From Caldilineaceae bacterium (lineage in GTDB: Bacteria; Chloroflexota; Anaerolineae; Caldilineales; Caldilineaceae), in contig JAPKMW010000101.1 in NCBI GenBank assembly GCA_026645575.1, positions 1 to 42,993 of the forward strand: a DNA stretch of 42,993 bases, in the 5' to 3' direction. The translations under genes and the position numbers were made by a program. Shown piece by piece: positions 31,192 to 39,670 of the stretch (within the stretch, counting starts at the first letter, position 1; each line of letters starts with the position of its first letter). The notes beneath the pieces are model-generated. The model had not been told where the DNA came from, made no database searches, and saw nothing but the letters and a program-made list of their open reading frames with translations.

Positions 31192-33178
31192 TATCGTCAG
31201 AACTATCGGTACTTGCCGACATCTGCCCAGTACGTTTGAGATAGTCGTGATAGGTCTCGGAGATTCGGATGGGTAGAGGGCGAGGAAACGCTATCCAAAT
31301 ATATTTGCCAAGCGCCGTGCTATGCTGGCGATACTGCCGCCGGATCGATTCCCATGTCCGGTCTGGAAATTCCGCCGCAATGCTGAGCGGGTCGGCTCCT
31401 GACTGCATCCGTTCCACCAAACGATCAAGTTCTTCTGTGAACCAGTATTGCCCGTTGCCTGTCTGCTTTGCCAGGGTAATTTTGTTTTCGGAACCATCCT
31501 GCCAGAAGATATGCAGGTGAATCGCCTGTCTGTCCACTATTGTTGCCTCAATCTTTGCAGTAAACATATGTACCACCTGGCGGCGTTCATCGGCCTTCAT
31601 ATTCGGCCAGTGATCGACCACCCGCTCGCACGAATCCCTGATCCGTTCCATCTGCTCCACGCGCTGTTCTTCCTCCCTGCTGGCGCTCAGTTCCCGCAAC
31701 AGCCGGTCGTGTTCCTGCTGCGCCTCCGTATATTGTTTCTCAGCTGCCGCAATCATTTGTGGATGTGTCAGCGTTGCCAGGCTTAGAAGCAGATTCTCCA
31801 TCACCTTCTTAAGCTGCTCGACTTGCGCCTCCATACCTTGCCGTTCCTGCCTGAAATCTCCAGCATAGAGATCCAATTCCGCTTTCCAGCTTTCAAAATC
31901 AAACGTTGCCTTCAGATTTTCCAGCATTAAACCCGTTACTGCGTCATCAATGTAAGAAGCCCGCTTGCGCCAGAGCGGAACATCTTTCGCCCTAGACACA
32001 TGGAGGTAGTTAAAATAGCCTAACTTGCCATCCCACACAGAGCCGACTGGAAGCCAGGAGGCATCTTCATCTTGCGCTACCATCAGCCCCAAACATAATG
32101 GCCGTTCTTCCGGTCTTTTTTCATCGAGTGATGGACGGGCATGGACATAATTCGGGCGGTAATCGGGATTGGGCAACCCCTCCAGGGTAACATCCGACAG
32201 ATAGTTTAAGGCGCGCATGAAGAGTTCCGGTTCAATAATTGCGGGATGGTTGTCCCAAATGACAACCCGGTTGTCCACCACCCAATGCCCGGCATACATG
32301 GCATTGGTCAGCAGATAACGCAATCCGGTTTTGCCGATACATCGTTTCCCCTGATGGCTATAAATTCGGTAAGCGATCCGAAACCCTTCTGGCGGCGTAC
32401 ATTGCTGAGGATCGGGGAAATAGGGGCCATGCGCACGGATATGCCGCGCTGTCTTGCGGATATGGCCGCCGAAGGAAAGAAACAGATTCCAGTATTGCCG
32501 CACAACTTCTGCGTAGGGTTCAAAAATGACGAATTTGCGCCAGTTCTCATTGGGACTGCCATTCGGCAGTGTCTTCCGTTCGTCGATCATGTAACCTGGT
32601 GTAATCGGAGCGCCTGTCCAGCGGCCCTGCTGTATTAATCGCTGTTTAGCATGGTATAACTTTCCCCGAATGTAGGAACTGATATACTCAGCCGCGACCT
32701 CTGACTTCCACCGGAACTGACGGGCGTGAATCGTCCCCATATGCTCATGGGCAAAGTTATAGATCATGCTGTGCGTAATCACGAGTACCCGGTTTTGCTT
32801 GCAGGCTTCGATAAAGATATTCACCTGAATCTGCGTCACATCCCGAAAAAGCCGGTCCTCATCCTGGCAACTGACCGCACCAACTTCACCCATCGTAATC
32901 AGCCGGAATAGCTCGCTCATTCCTTCGCGTTCGTCGATTTTCTTAGTGCCTGAAATCCCCTTGTCCATATCGATCTGGATGATGTTGCTTTCCTCCCATC
33001 CAAGCCGCTTCAAGTACGCTGCCATATCGACCGTCTGTAGAGCGGTAGACTGATTACCGACTTGCTCCATCGTGCTTTGACGATAATAATTCGCCACCGG
33101 CAAATGCACTGGAAGCCGGGTTTCGTAGGTGAATGTGCTGGATTCTTCCGTGTTCTGGCGATAGGTACGCTTAGCCAT
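31157..33178 (-). CDS. large serine recombinase (site-specific integrase)
   Basis: 673 residues from ATG 33178, placed by AGGAGG seven bases upstream. The resolvase domain has ANYYRQSTMEQVGNQS, with the nucleophilic serine at ~35, and the Arg-rich DEDRLFRD segment. The Recombinase domain follows (ITPGYMIDE, ARHIRAHG, GKTGLRYLLTNAMYAGHWVV), then a long coiled coil (EAQVEQLKKVMENLLLSL..., EAQQEHDRLLRELSASREEEQRVEQ). The zinc-ribbon region that usually has CxxC pairs reads LCLGLMVAQDEDASWLPVG and lacks the cysteine set. The last ~11 residues (VASPRPTPL) and the stop codon are encoded by the host LLM gene's antisense strand, so the C terminus differs in the excised circle. Confidence 0.92.
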   Translation of the reverse strand: MAKRTYRQNTEESSTFTYETRLPVHLPVANYYRQSTMEQVGNQSTALQTVDMAAYLKRLGWEESNIIQIDMDKGISGTKKIDEREGMSELFRLITMGEVGAVSCQDEDRLFRDVTQIQVNIFIEACKQNRVLVITHSMIYNFAHEHMGTIHARQFRWKSEVAAEYISSYIRGKLYHAKQRLIQQGRWTGAPITPGYMIDERKTLPNGSPNENWRKFVIFEPYAEVVRQYWNLFLSFGGHIRKTARHIRAHGPYFPDPQQCTPPEGFRIAYRIYSHQGKRCIGKTGLRYLLTNAMYAGHWVVDNRVVIWDNHPAIIEPELFMRALNYLSDVTLEGLPNPDYRPNYVHARPSLDEKRPEERPLCLGLMVAQDEDASWLPVGSVWDGKLGYFNYLHVSRAKDVPLWRKRASYIDDAVTGLMLENLKATFDFESWKAELDLYAGDFRQERQGMEAQVEQLKKVMENLLLSLATLTHPQMIAAAEKQYTEAQQEHDRLLRELSASREEEQRVEQMERIRDSCERVVDHWPNMKADERRQVVHMFTAKIEATIVDRQAIHLHIFWQDGSENKITLAKQTGNGQYWFTEELDRLVERMQSGADPLSIAAEFPDRTWESIRRQYRQHSTALGKYIWIAFPRPLPIRISETYHDYLKRTGQMSASTDSSDDSSVASPRPTPL
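31180..31200. other. left attachment junction (attL) of the integrated element
   Basis: Host LLM-gene homology ends within GATGCTACCGAAC (about 31180-31192); element sequence follows. The partner junction is outside the window, so the exact crossover dinucleotide cannot be fixed. Confidence 0.6.
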
Positions 33179-33326
33179 GCTTCGCCTCCTCATTAAAAGG
33201 CTGAAGATGCTGCATCTGATGTCTGAGGTATGATCGGATCATGATCCGGTAGATAGCGCGAAGGTCGAACCGTGGGGTTTCTTTTATAGGATTTCCACCG
33301 ACTGGTTTTTGTTCTTGTGGATTCAT
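33171..33326 (-). CDS. small basic protein translationally coupled to the recombinase
   Basis: 51 residues (starts MNPQEQKPVGGNPIKE, ends QPFNEEAKHG). GAGGTG precedes the ATG, and the stop codon lies 8 bases inside the recombinase gene, whose ribosome site it contains. The helical middle (DLRAIYRIMIRSYLRHQMQ) could bind DNA or protein. It could be a recombination accessory factor or just a coupling ORF; no family recognised. Confidence 0.55.
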   Translation of the reverse strand: MNPQEQKPVGGNPIKETPRFDLRAIYRIMIRSYLRHQMQHLQPFNEEAKHG

Positions 33327-33367
33327 AGTTCACCTCACATTTTCTCGTAAAGCATCCGGAGAGTGTG

Positions 33368-33619
33368 CTACGACGGTAGTGACAAATCATTATCTCGCGT
33401 TTCCTGGCTTTCATAGGCAAGTACAACGGCAAGGGCTTCACCTCCCACGGTCAATTCCCACCGGTAAGCCTTATCTGCTTCACCGACCAAAACTGCTCCG
33501 GTATGTAGATCGACTACCGCCCCGGCATCTTCCAAAGCGACGATTGTTTCAGGCGGATAGGGCAATATGATTCCTTCCATCGCGGCCAGATCAAGCAGTT
33601 CTACAATCCGTTTGTCCAT
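33368..33619 (-). CDS. hypothetical protein, 83 residues
   Basis: Starts MDKRIVELLDLAAMEGIILPYPPE at ATG 33619 behind GGGAGG. Acidic, with beta-rich middle (AVVDLHTGAVLVGEADKAYRWELTVGGEALAVVLAY). No family recognised. It precedes the 51-residue gene and recombinase in the same direction and could belong to the integration module. Confidence 0.6.
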   Translation of the reverse strand: MDKRIVELLDLAAMEGIILPYPPETIVALEDAGAVVDLHTGAVLVGEADKAYRWELTVGGEALAVVLAYESQETRDNDLSLPS

Positions 33620-34088
33620 AGATACCTCCCTGTGGTATGCAATGGGAGGACTTTGACGACACTTTTCGCGCCAAAGCAAAAGCCCTCCAACGATGGTTGA
33701 TATTCCCCGCTGGAAGGCTTCTGGCTGTACAATAATGACAGGCCATTGGCCCGCTACGCTCGTTAAGGCATTCAGCGGTGATTGGCTCTTGGTGGCAGGT
33801 TGGGATTACGGCCCGACCTGCCACGTCAATCCTATGTTGTAAGAACGAACTTATCGTTTTGACAGTGACCGTGGTACGCTATACCGCCCTTGGCAACTCA
33901 CTTCATAACGTTCAGCTATTTCACCTCCTGAGTGGAAAGGAATTTGGCTCTATCAGAACACAATGATAGTAAGATAGCGGCTGGTTGGGAGCATTCGGAA
34001 AATTTTAGCATTTTGAGTATCGCTGTTTTTTACAAATACGTCAAATTTAACCAGTAATAATTCTAATCAATTCGGATTAATACGGAAC
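33620..34088. other. gene-free control region between the leftward integration genes and the Xis-like gene
   Basis: No convincing gene on either strand. It holds a 13-bp-stem hairpin, GTGGCAGGT (33792-33800) with ACCTGCCAC (33816-33824) plus inner TGGG/CCCG. It also has a perfect TTGACA at 33859 with a TATACC 15 bases later (short spacing), and an AT-rich tract (34000-34085) before the Xis-like gene. A divergent regulatory region for recombinase and Xis genes is likely. Confidence 0.45.
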
Positions 34089-34307
34089 ATGACAGAACAT
34101 TCTAAAAATACCGATTGGTACACGGTGGCCGAAGCCTGTGAGTACCTCCGCGTCTCCAACACCACACTATATGAGTATATGAAAACAAAGCGTTTACCAT
34201 TCTTTTATCTGGCCGGTACCCGCAACAGGCGGATCAAAAAAAATGATCTAGATGCGCTGCTTGAGCCAGGTGATCCGACAGATAGTACCAATTCGGATGA
34301 TGTATAA
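34089..34307 (+). CDS. excisionase-like helix-turn-helix protein (HTH_17 / MerR-like)
   Basis: 72 residues. WYTVAEACEYLRVSNTTLYEYMKTKRLPFFYLAGTRNRRIKKNDLDALL is the typical winged-helix of Xis/AlpA-type and 'excisionase family' proteins. It is the only rightward gene of the element here. It may control recombination direction or transcription of the element. The ribosome site is weak (GGAA). Confidence 0.85.
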   Translation: MTEHSKNTDWYTVAEACEYLRVSNTTLYEYMKTKRLPFFYLAGTRNRRIKKNDLDALLEPGDPTDSTNSDDV

Positions 34308-34340
34308 CATTAACATAATGGGCAGATTGAACTCCTAAAG

Positions 34341-34544
34341 TCATTTGCGTTTCATGTTTATAATACAAGGTTTGAATACTACACCATAGATATGAACCAG
34401 GTGGTCAGCTACGAAGCCGTCATGCTTATGATTTGGTTTAGCCATCATATAATAGGCGGCTGACAGCAAATGCGGGTTGTGTTGTAAGTGTTGAGTAACC
34501 AATGTACTCATGAGGTGGCGATACCAAACCGGATATTCATCCAT
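34341..34544 (-). CDS. hypothetical protein, 67 residues
   Basis: Starts MDEYPVWYRHLMSTLVTQH at ATG 34544, with AAAGG eight bases upstream. His/Tyr-rich, no known domain. It follows the replication-relaxation gene by 47 bases in the same direction and is convergent with the Xis-like gene. Could be spurious. Confidence 0.45.
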   Translation of the reverse strand: MDEYPVWYRHLMSTLVTQHLQHNPHLLSAAYYMMAKPNHKHDGFVADHLVHIYGVVFKPCIINMKRK

Positions 34545-34591
34545 TATCGATGCCTTTCATCTATCAGTGACTGTAACAGATGGACTGTCAT

Positions 34592-35692
34592 TTACTCAAG
34601 TAAACCATGAAGCGCATTATCCCCTGTCCGATACCAGATTGGTTGCGTCAGCAAATCCTCGTTGTAGACCGTTTTATACACCGTTTTCTGTTTACTACTG
34701 CCTTTGGGTATAAAGGATTTAATGGGCTGCTTGCTCACGATATGCTCAAACGTGGTAAACCAGAATTGGTCCGAGTTGGGAACCACCGCCTCTGTTGTCT
34801 CTTTCAGGTGCATCAATCGCTTAAGACTTGTCGTTACGGTCAGATACAGAAATGTACGCGTACCATATCTCCGCTCATAGGCGCCGCTTTCATAATACGC
34901 CTTGAACGCTTTCATCTTGGTATGCCAGGTACGCTTACTGCGCTGCGAGAACACGGTCAGCGTGCTGCGGTCAATCTCAACGGGAAAATATCCGCGACCG
35001 CGTCGGTCTTTCAAAACAAAAAAGCTATCGAAAATAACTGCCACGCGCTCAACCTTGCTGTTTGTCATTTCCGGGTCTTCGATAAGCTCCACATACTCAC
35101 GCTCGTCGCGACTCCGCAACTGCCGCTCATGAATCCACTGTTCAAGCTGCACTCCATGTTTCTCCGCAGAGCGGGCTACGGCGACCCACAGATCATTAGT
35201 CGACAGCAAATGCGCCAGAAAGCGGTAGTCATCTTCTGCAGAGTTGATTTTCCAGCGAATGGTGCTGCGCTCAATTTCAAACTCGCGGTTTACAAAGTCA
35301 GCACCCTTCTTGGTGAGGGCATAGATATAGGGCTGTGTCCCCTCTCCACGTCTCATCCACTGGGCAACCACGCGAATAAGCCCTTCATCCCGCAGTCTCT
35401 TTAATTCTCGTTGTGCTGCCCGCAGCGTTCCTTCTTTGCCTCCCCGACGCGCTCGCCAAAATAAGCCCTCCAGTTGTGGTAAGCTCAGGTAGTCGGCCTG
35501 AGAGAGGGCATAGAGAATGTTTTTCATGCGTGGTGTGAACACCAGCTTATTCCTCTTCTCCTTCTGGGAGTGGTTCCCAACCGCTTCTCGTTCGTGCTGA
35601 TTCTTCTGTTGCGGGAACAGTTCGCTTATCGGCTGTGTCATTTCGTCTGAGAAGGGATTTGTTGGTTGAGATTGTGGTTGTAACATGGTCAT
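34592..35692 (-). CDS. replication-relaxation family protein
   Basis: 366 residues. A winged-helix core (FTPRMKNILYALSQADYLSLPQLEGLFW, then LKRLRDEGLIRVVAQWM, YIYALTKKGADFV) is followed by RWKINSAEDDYRFLAHLLS and a PVEIDRSTLT strand, matching the Replic_Relax family of plasmid/ICE proteins thought to act in DNA processing or replication. It overlaps the upstream VirD4-like gene by 146 bases in another frame. Possible starts inside the overlap (ATG 35692, 35641) lack clear ribosome sites, suggesting coupling. The conserved domain begins after residue ~50, so a shorter start near 35527 is possible. Confidence 0.8.
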   Translation of the reverse strand: MTMLQPQSQPTNPFSDEMTQPISELFPQQKNQHEREAVGNHSQKEKRNKLVFTPRMKNILYALSQADYLSLPQLEGLFWRARRGGKEGTLRAAQRELKRLRDEGLIRVVAQWMRRGEGTQPYIYALTKKGADFVNREFEIERSTIRWKINSAEDDYRFLAHLLSTNDLWVAVARSAEKHGVQLEQWIHERQLRSRDEREYVELIEDPEMTNSKVERVAVIFDSFFVLKDRRGRGYFPVEIDRSTLTVFSQRSKRTWHTKMKAFKAYYESGAYERRYGTRTFLYLTVTTSLKRLMHLKETTEAVVPNSDQFWFTTFEHIVSKQPIKSFIPKGSSKQKTVYKTVYNEDLLTQPIWYRTGDNALHGLLE

Positions 35693-37349
35693 CGTTCAGG
35701 ACAACGGGTGTGGCTGGCTCTGGAACAACTGATAATTGATTTGCTGAATCTTGGTTGGGGGTTGAACTATTGTTCAATTTACCATAATCATGAGGCGATT
35801 TCACCTGCTTCTTGATAACCTCTCGATTGAGTCGTTTGTCAATCTCAGCCAGTAACAATTCTTTTTCAACTCCATGACGGGAGGAAAGCATTCGGCGCAC
35901 TTGGCTTATGTGGAGTGGATCGGGATATAAGCCCGCATCAATAGAGGCGATACTCATTTTCTGCAAGGGCGCGGCGAGATTCCCCTCTGCCGTTGCTAAC
36001 TTCACCAGAAAGGTCAGCTTCTCAAGCTCTTGAAACTGGCGCATCCCCAGTAAGGACTGTTCCGCCGGCGAGAGTTCAATTGTCCGGTGATCAATCACCT
36101 TTGGTGTTGGAAATTCGGAGCCACCAAAAAAAGTCATGATGGGCATAGGGTCTATTTTCATCCACACCCGTTCTTTCTTTTTGAGCAGATACGGGTCATA
36201 GGGTATCAACTGGCGGGCAAAATAAGCGGCTTCCTCAGCATCAGGGGTGTTGCCAATAATCTGGCTACCCATACGCCCAAGCATTTTTTGAATACGCTCG
36301 TCAAATTGCGATAGCCCTTGGCTGGCCAAAGTCAGCCAGACGCCGTAGTTACGACCGATGACGCTCACTAACCTTTCTAAATCATCGGCTAACACGGATT
36401 TACCGTCACTGGCACGGAAATTTACAAATTCTGTTAACTCATCAATCACAACGCTCACCGGCTGTGTGCGACCAGCAGAGCCGCGCGCATTCAGGTAGGT
36501 ATAGAGGTACATAAACACCCATAAGAGCTTAAACCGTCGATACTCCTCGGTCAGTTCATGGCGAAAATCGATCAGCACCGTATATCCCTGGTGAAACAAC
36601 GGCGCCCAGTTTAGCCCAGGTGCTGAGGCGCCAAACATTGCCCGCATCGTTGGATCAAGCTGAAAGAGCTGAATTTTGGACAGAAACGATTCAGAACGAC
36701 GGAGCCGGTAGTCAGGTTTTGTCTTTTTGTCGTTGCCCCACTCTAAGAAAAAATCAACGGCTGGCCGCACTTCTGGAAACGCAGCCAGGGCTTGATCGAA
36801 GCGTGGCTTCCACTGAGCCGGATTCCGGATCAAATCTTCCGCCTCGGTGATCTGCACCCCCAGTGCGGCCAAGATCATCCCGGCATTCGTTCCCAGCCGG
36901 CTCACCGCATTCCACCCCTCCATGGCTGCGTTGCTAAGATTGGGGTCAAGCCGACGCACCGTTTCGACAAAGCGCTTGGCAATTGACGCCAGACTTTCGG
37001 TATCAGATAAGCGGTAATACAACGGAAATGGGACAATCTTCTCGTGCCCGCTCATATCGACGTAGATGACCCGCCGCCACAGCCGCTCTTGATACGCGCG
37101 GGGCAAAAGCGCCATCCGATGGATAAAATTATCGATTGTACCACCAGTCGGATCGAGTATCACCACCGGTATACCACGGACAAAATCGAGAAAGGCAATC
37201 AGCCGCCCTACCAGACGGGACTTCCCAGAGCCTGGGCCGCCCAGGCACATGATCCCGTTCAGGCGCGCATCATCCGGAATCCAGGCATGGGTCGAGCGAA
37301 GGTTGTTAGGAACCAGAAGTGAATAAGCAAGTAAAATAAGAAGAATCAT
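35547..37349 (-). CDS. VirD4/TraG-like type IV coupling ATPase
   Basis: 600 residues. It begins with a membrane helix (MILLILLAYSLLV), then Walker A GGPGSGKS at 37-44, a strand IPVVILDPTGG, Walker B VSVVIDELTEF near 300 and ASQGLSQFD resembling the sensor region of FtsK/TraD-type motors. The last ~100 residues are Ser/Thr/Asn-rich and overlap the next gene. Such ATPases couple plasmid DNA to a secretion channel. The full channel is not seen, so the role in transfer is inferred. Confidence 0.87.
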   Translation of the reverse strand: MILLILLAYSLLVPNNLRSTHAWIPDDARLNGIMCLGGPGSGKSRLVGRLIAFLDFVRGIPVVILDPTGGTIDNFIHRMALLPRAYQERLWRRVIYVDMSGHEKIVPFPLYYRLSDTESLASIAKRFVETVRRLDPNLSNAAMEGWNAVSRLGTNAGMILAALGVQITEAEDLIRNPAQWKPRFDQALAAFPEVRPAVDFFLEWGNDKKTKPDYRLRRSESFLSKIQLFQLDPTMRAMFGASAPGLNWAPLFHQGYTVLIDFRHELTEEYRRFKLLWVFMYLYTYLNARGSAGRTQPVSVVIDELTEFVNFRASDGKSVLADDLERLVSVIGRNYGVWLTLASQGLSQFDERIQKMLGRMGSQIIGNTPDAEEAAYFARQLIPYDPYLLKKKERVWMKIDPMPIMTFFGGSEFPTPKVIDHRTIELSPAEQSLLGMRQFQELEKLTFLVKLATAEGNLAAPLQKMSIASIDAGLYPDPLHISQVRRMLSSRHGVEKELLLAEIDKRLNREVIKKQVKSPHDYGKLNNSSTPNQDSANQLSVVPEPATPVVLNDDHVTTTISTNKSLLRRNDTADKRTVPATEESARTRSGWEPLPEGEEE

Positions 37350-37397
37350 AGCAGTGTCAGAGAAACAGGGGATGAGCAGCGCCCATCCCCACCAAGA

Positions 37398-37856
37398 CTA
37401 CTCTTTCCATTCACCCAAAAAAACCGCCGGCGGCAACAAAGCGTAAGAGCTTGAAGTGGCCGGAGCCTCCGGCTTCGGTGCAACAAGCTTCATGACCCGC
37501 GGCGGATCAAGGGTCAGTTGCTTGGTGCGGATTTCGTGCATAGCGGCAATCCACACCTGGTAGAGACAGGTATGACCCTTGTCGCCCAGTTTGTCCCGGT
37601 GTTCTCGGGTTGCATACGCTCGAAAATCCAAAAAGCGGTCGGTAAGAAGCACCTTAGCCTGTGCCAAACGGATTTGATCCGTGCTGCCGCGCACATATCG
37701 GTTAAGCACCTCATCCGTATAGTGCCAGTACGCTTTGCTATCGGTGCAATACTGGGCAAAGGGGTTGGTCTGCTCAGGCGCCTCCCCAACATCGGAGAGA
37801 TAGATCGTATCTGGATACTTGTCCAAAACGGCACGAATAACGGGATCGTCGGTCAT
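37398..37856 (-). CDS. hypothetical protein of the mobile element, 152 residues
   Basis: Starts MTDDPVIRAVLDKYPDTIYL behind GAGGAG, two bases after the previous stop. Mixed alpha/beta with a helical centre (ADQ-like IRLAQAKVLLTDRFLDFRAYATREHRDKL) and a Pro-rich tail. No family recognised. It lies in a tight run of unknown genes ahead of the coupling ATPase and may be a partner in DNA transfer. Confidence 0.7.
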   Translation of the reverse strand: MTDDPVIRAVLDKYPDTIYLSDVGEAPEQTNPFAQYCTDSKAYWHYTDEVLNRYVRGSTDQIRLAQAKVLLTDRFLDFRAYATREHRDKLGDKGHTCLYQVWIAAMHEIRTKQLTLDPPRVMKLVAPKPEAPATSSSYALLPPAVFLGEWKE

Positions 37857-37858
37857 GG

Positions 37859-38368
37859 TTACTCCTCCCCGAACAAAAACTCCCTGACACCACGAAACAC
37901 GCCCTTGCGCTTCGACTGCTCCGGCTGGTACGGACGGTAGATAGGCCGGCGCATGGCTTCAAACATGGAACGGGCCGCAATCTCATTGGTCTGATAGATC
38001 TGCCGCCAGGTGCTGTCAATGAGTTGGGCATTGTAGACAGAGTGGCGCTCTTGATACCTCCCCAACTGCGCCGCTTCTTGATAGCGGTTGACATGCTCCA
38101 CCATCTCTGTCATCTTGTAGGCGGCGTGGTCGCCCATCTCGGTCAAATGCGAAGTGAGAAACTGGGCAACCGCTGAATGCCCCTCGATTGCAACCGACTG
38201 CGTGTGAAAGGCCGCAAGTATAAACTCCTCATCCGGCCCCTGGACCTCAACCACCATATCAAACCGGTTGCCCTGGGGAGAAGCCAGCTCAAGCGCGTAT
38301 AAGGCCGACAGTCCCCCATCAAACCGATTGCCTGAATTGGTTGATTTGCTACGTGTTGTTGCGCTCAC
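37859..38368 (-). CDS. hypothetical protein of the mobile element, 169 residues (GTG start)
   Basis: GTG 38366-38368 follows AAGGAGGTCAT. Beta-rich first half (GLSALYALELASPQGNRFDMVVEVQGPDEEFILAAFHTQ), then helices (LTEMGDHAAYKMTEMVEHVNRYQEAAQLG). No known domain. It overlaps the junction with its neighbours by only a few bases, consistent with an operon. Confidence 0.7.
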   Translation of the reverse strand: MSATTRSKSTNSGNRFDGGLSALYALELASPQGNRFDMVVEVQGPDEEFILAAFHTQSVAIEGHSAVAQFLTSHLTEMGDHAAYKMTEMVEHVNRYQEAAQLGRYQERHSVYNAQLIDSTWRQIYQTNEIAARSMFEAMRRPIYRPYQPEQSKRKGVFRGVREFLFGEE

Positions 38369-38377
38369 ATGACCTCC

Positions 38378-39121
38378 TTACCAATAGACTTCTTCCTCAT
38401 CAACCTCGGTATCGTGATCGATCTCGATGTAATCATCGACCGAATCGCTGTACGGCAAATAGCCATATGCGGCAGCACCCAACGCCTCAATCTCCAGGCG
38501 TGCTTCCCGCCCAATGCGCCGGATGGCAGCAACTTCCGGGGTGTCGAGGCCATAGCGGGTATCAGGCCATAGTTCAAAATAGACATCCGCCACCTTATAC
38601 CAGTACTTCTGCACATCCTCAATGTACTGCGGCTGGGTAAAACCGTAGGGCACCAGCCACTCAGGATACGTAGCGGGATAGTGGGTCGTGTAGCCAGGTT
38701 CACGGACCACCAATTCAAAAAAGTCCCAAACCTTTGGAATCTTTTGCGTGGTGAACCAAATCTTCTTAAGCTCACCCCAGCCTTCGCGGTCCTGATTGAA
38801 TTTATAGAACAGGTCGGTCCATTTGTAGGGAGCGAGTCCTGCCACCGTAATTGCCCGCAGGAAATTGAGTTGAACCACGTCAGCGCACGTTTGCATGATT
38901 TGCTGCCAGTATGAGTGCCGAAGTTCTGACCGCCAGCCTCCGTAATCGGTTGTGTAGGTGGAGGCCGGTGTCCATGTCGGCGATTCCCACGGCTTGTCAA
39001 AGATAGGGGCGTTCCACGGCTCGCCTTCTTTTCGGGCGGCATCGTAGGCCGCCACAGCTGCATTAAGGGCAGCCTTCGTCTTGGGAAAGTTGATATTTTG
39101 GACCATGTCGCCGTATAACAT
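38378..39121 (-). CDS. hypothetical aromatic-rich protein of the mobile element, 247 residues
   Basis: Starts at ATG 39121 behind AAGGAGATC. Very rich in Trp and Tyr (for example PTWTPASTYTTDYGGW, PEWLVPYGFTQPQYIEDVQKYW), ending in a strongly acidic tail (DIDHDTEVDEEEVYW-like). No signal or membrane helix. Aromatic-rich, acid-tailed element proteins are sometimes anti-restriction or packaging proteins, but this is only a comparison. Confidence 0.7.
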   Translation of the reverse strand: MLYGDMVQNINFPKTKAALNAAVAAYDAARKEGEPWNAPIFDKPWESPTWTPASTYTTDYGGWRSELRHSYWQQIMQTCADVVQLNFLRAITVAGLAPYKWTDLFYKFNQDREGWGELKKIWFTTQKIPKVWDFFELVVREPGYTTHYPATYPEWLVPYGFTQPQYIEDVQKYWYKVADVYFELWPDTRYGLDTPEVAAIRRIGREARLEIEALGAAAYGYLPYSDSVDDYIEIDHDTEVDEEEVYW

Positions 39122-39178
39122 AGGTTAGATCTCCTTGTAGCTTATTCTTCTATACAGTGCTGACACTTTGACTGACAG

Positions 39179-39529
39179 TTACCTGAGGGAGCGAAGCATA
39201 TGGCCGATCATCCCTTTGTGACCCGTGGTGGTTACCATCAGGATGCTTTCGGCCGTGATGTGCTCCAGCTTCTCCATAAAATCATGAAACACCGGACTCC
39301 GATGTCCTGCTGCCGCCATGTCCCAGCGGAGCTGATCAGAGTGTTGGGTATAGTTGGCCATACTCACCGCCCCAGTCGCAGCAAGCGTAACAAGCTCGTC
39401 GTAGACAATCCTTGCCACCTCCCTGTTAGCCGCAGCGACCTCTGCCAACTCGCCCAAATGATACTCAACCGTCCTACTTAGGGCCGTCTGCGTATACTGA
39501 GATGAGGGGACGGGAAGATACTTCTCCAT
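39179..39529 (-). CDS. hypothetical helical protein of the mobile element, 116 residues
   Basis: ATG 39529 is preferred over the GTG one codon earlier because AGGAG is spaced six bases from it. Mostly helical (ALSRTVEYHLGELAEVAAANREVARIVYDELVTLAA), Thr/Met-rich C terminus. No family recognised. Upstream (39590-39650) are two small GC hairpins of unknown purpose. Confidence 0.65.
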   Translation of the reverse strand: MEKYLPVPSSQYTQTALSRTVEYHLGELAEVAAANREVARIVYDELVTLAATGAVSMANYTQHSDQLRWDMAAAGHRSPVFHDFMEKLEHITAESILMVTTTGHKGMIGHMLRSLR

Positions 39530-39670
39530 CACATGCTCCTTTCATAAAGACTGAACCATAATCCTCAAACCGTCTGTTATACTAGAAATGGTGGAGGGGT
39601 TGAAGGTATAAGCTTCGCACCCTCCTGGCGCTTGTGCGCCTCTGTGTACTATCTGAATACCTTGACCGCT

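Noticed and set aside
33859..33885. TTGACA followed by TATACC as a strong promoter
   Set aside because: Spacing is only 15 bases and no gene starts shortly downstream; kept only as a note in the gene-free region.
39590..39650. GC hairpins with GGCGC/GCGCC as a tRNA or terminator
   Set aside because: No cloverleaf can be drawn and no T run follows.
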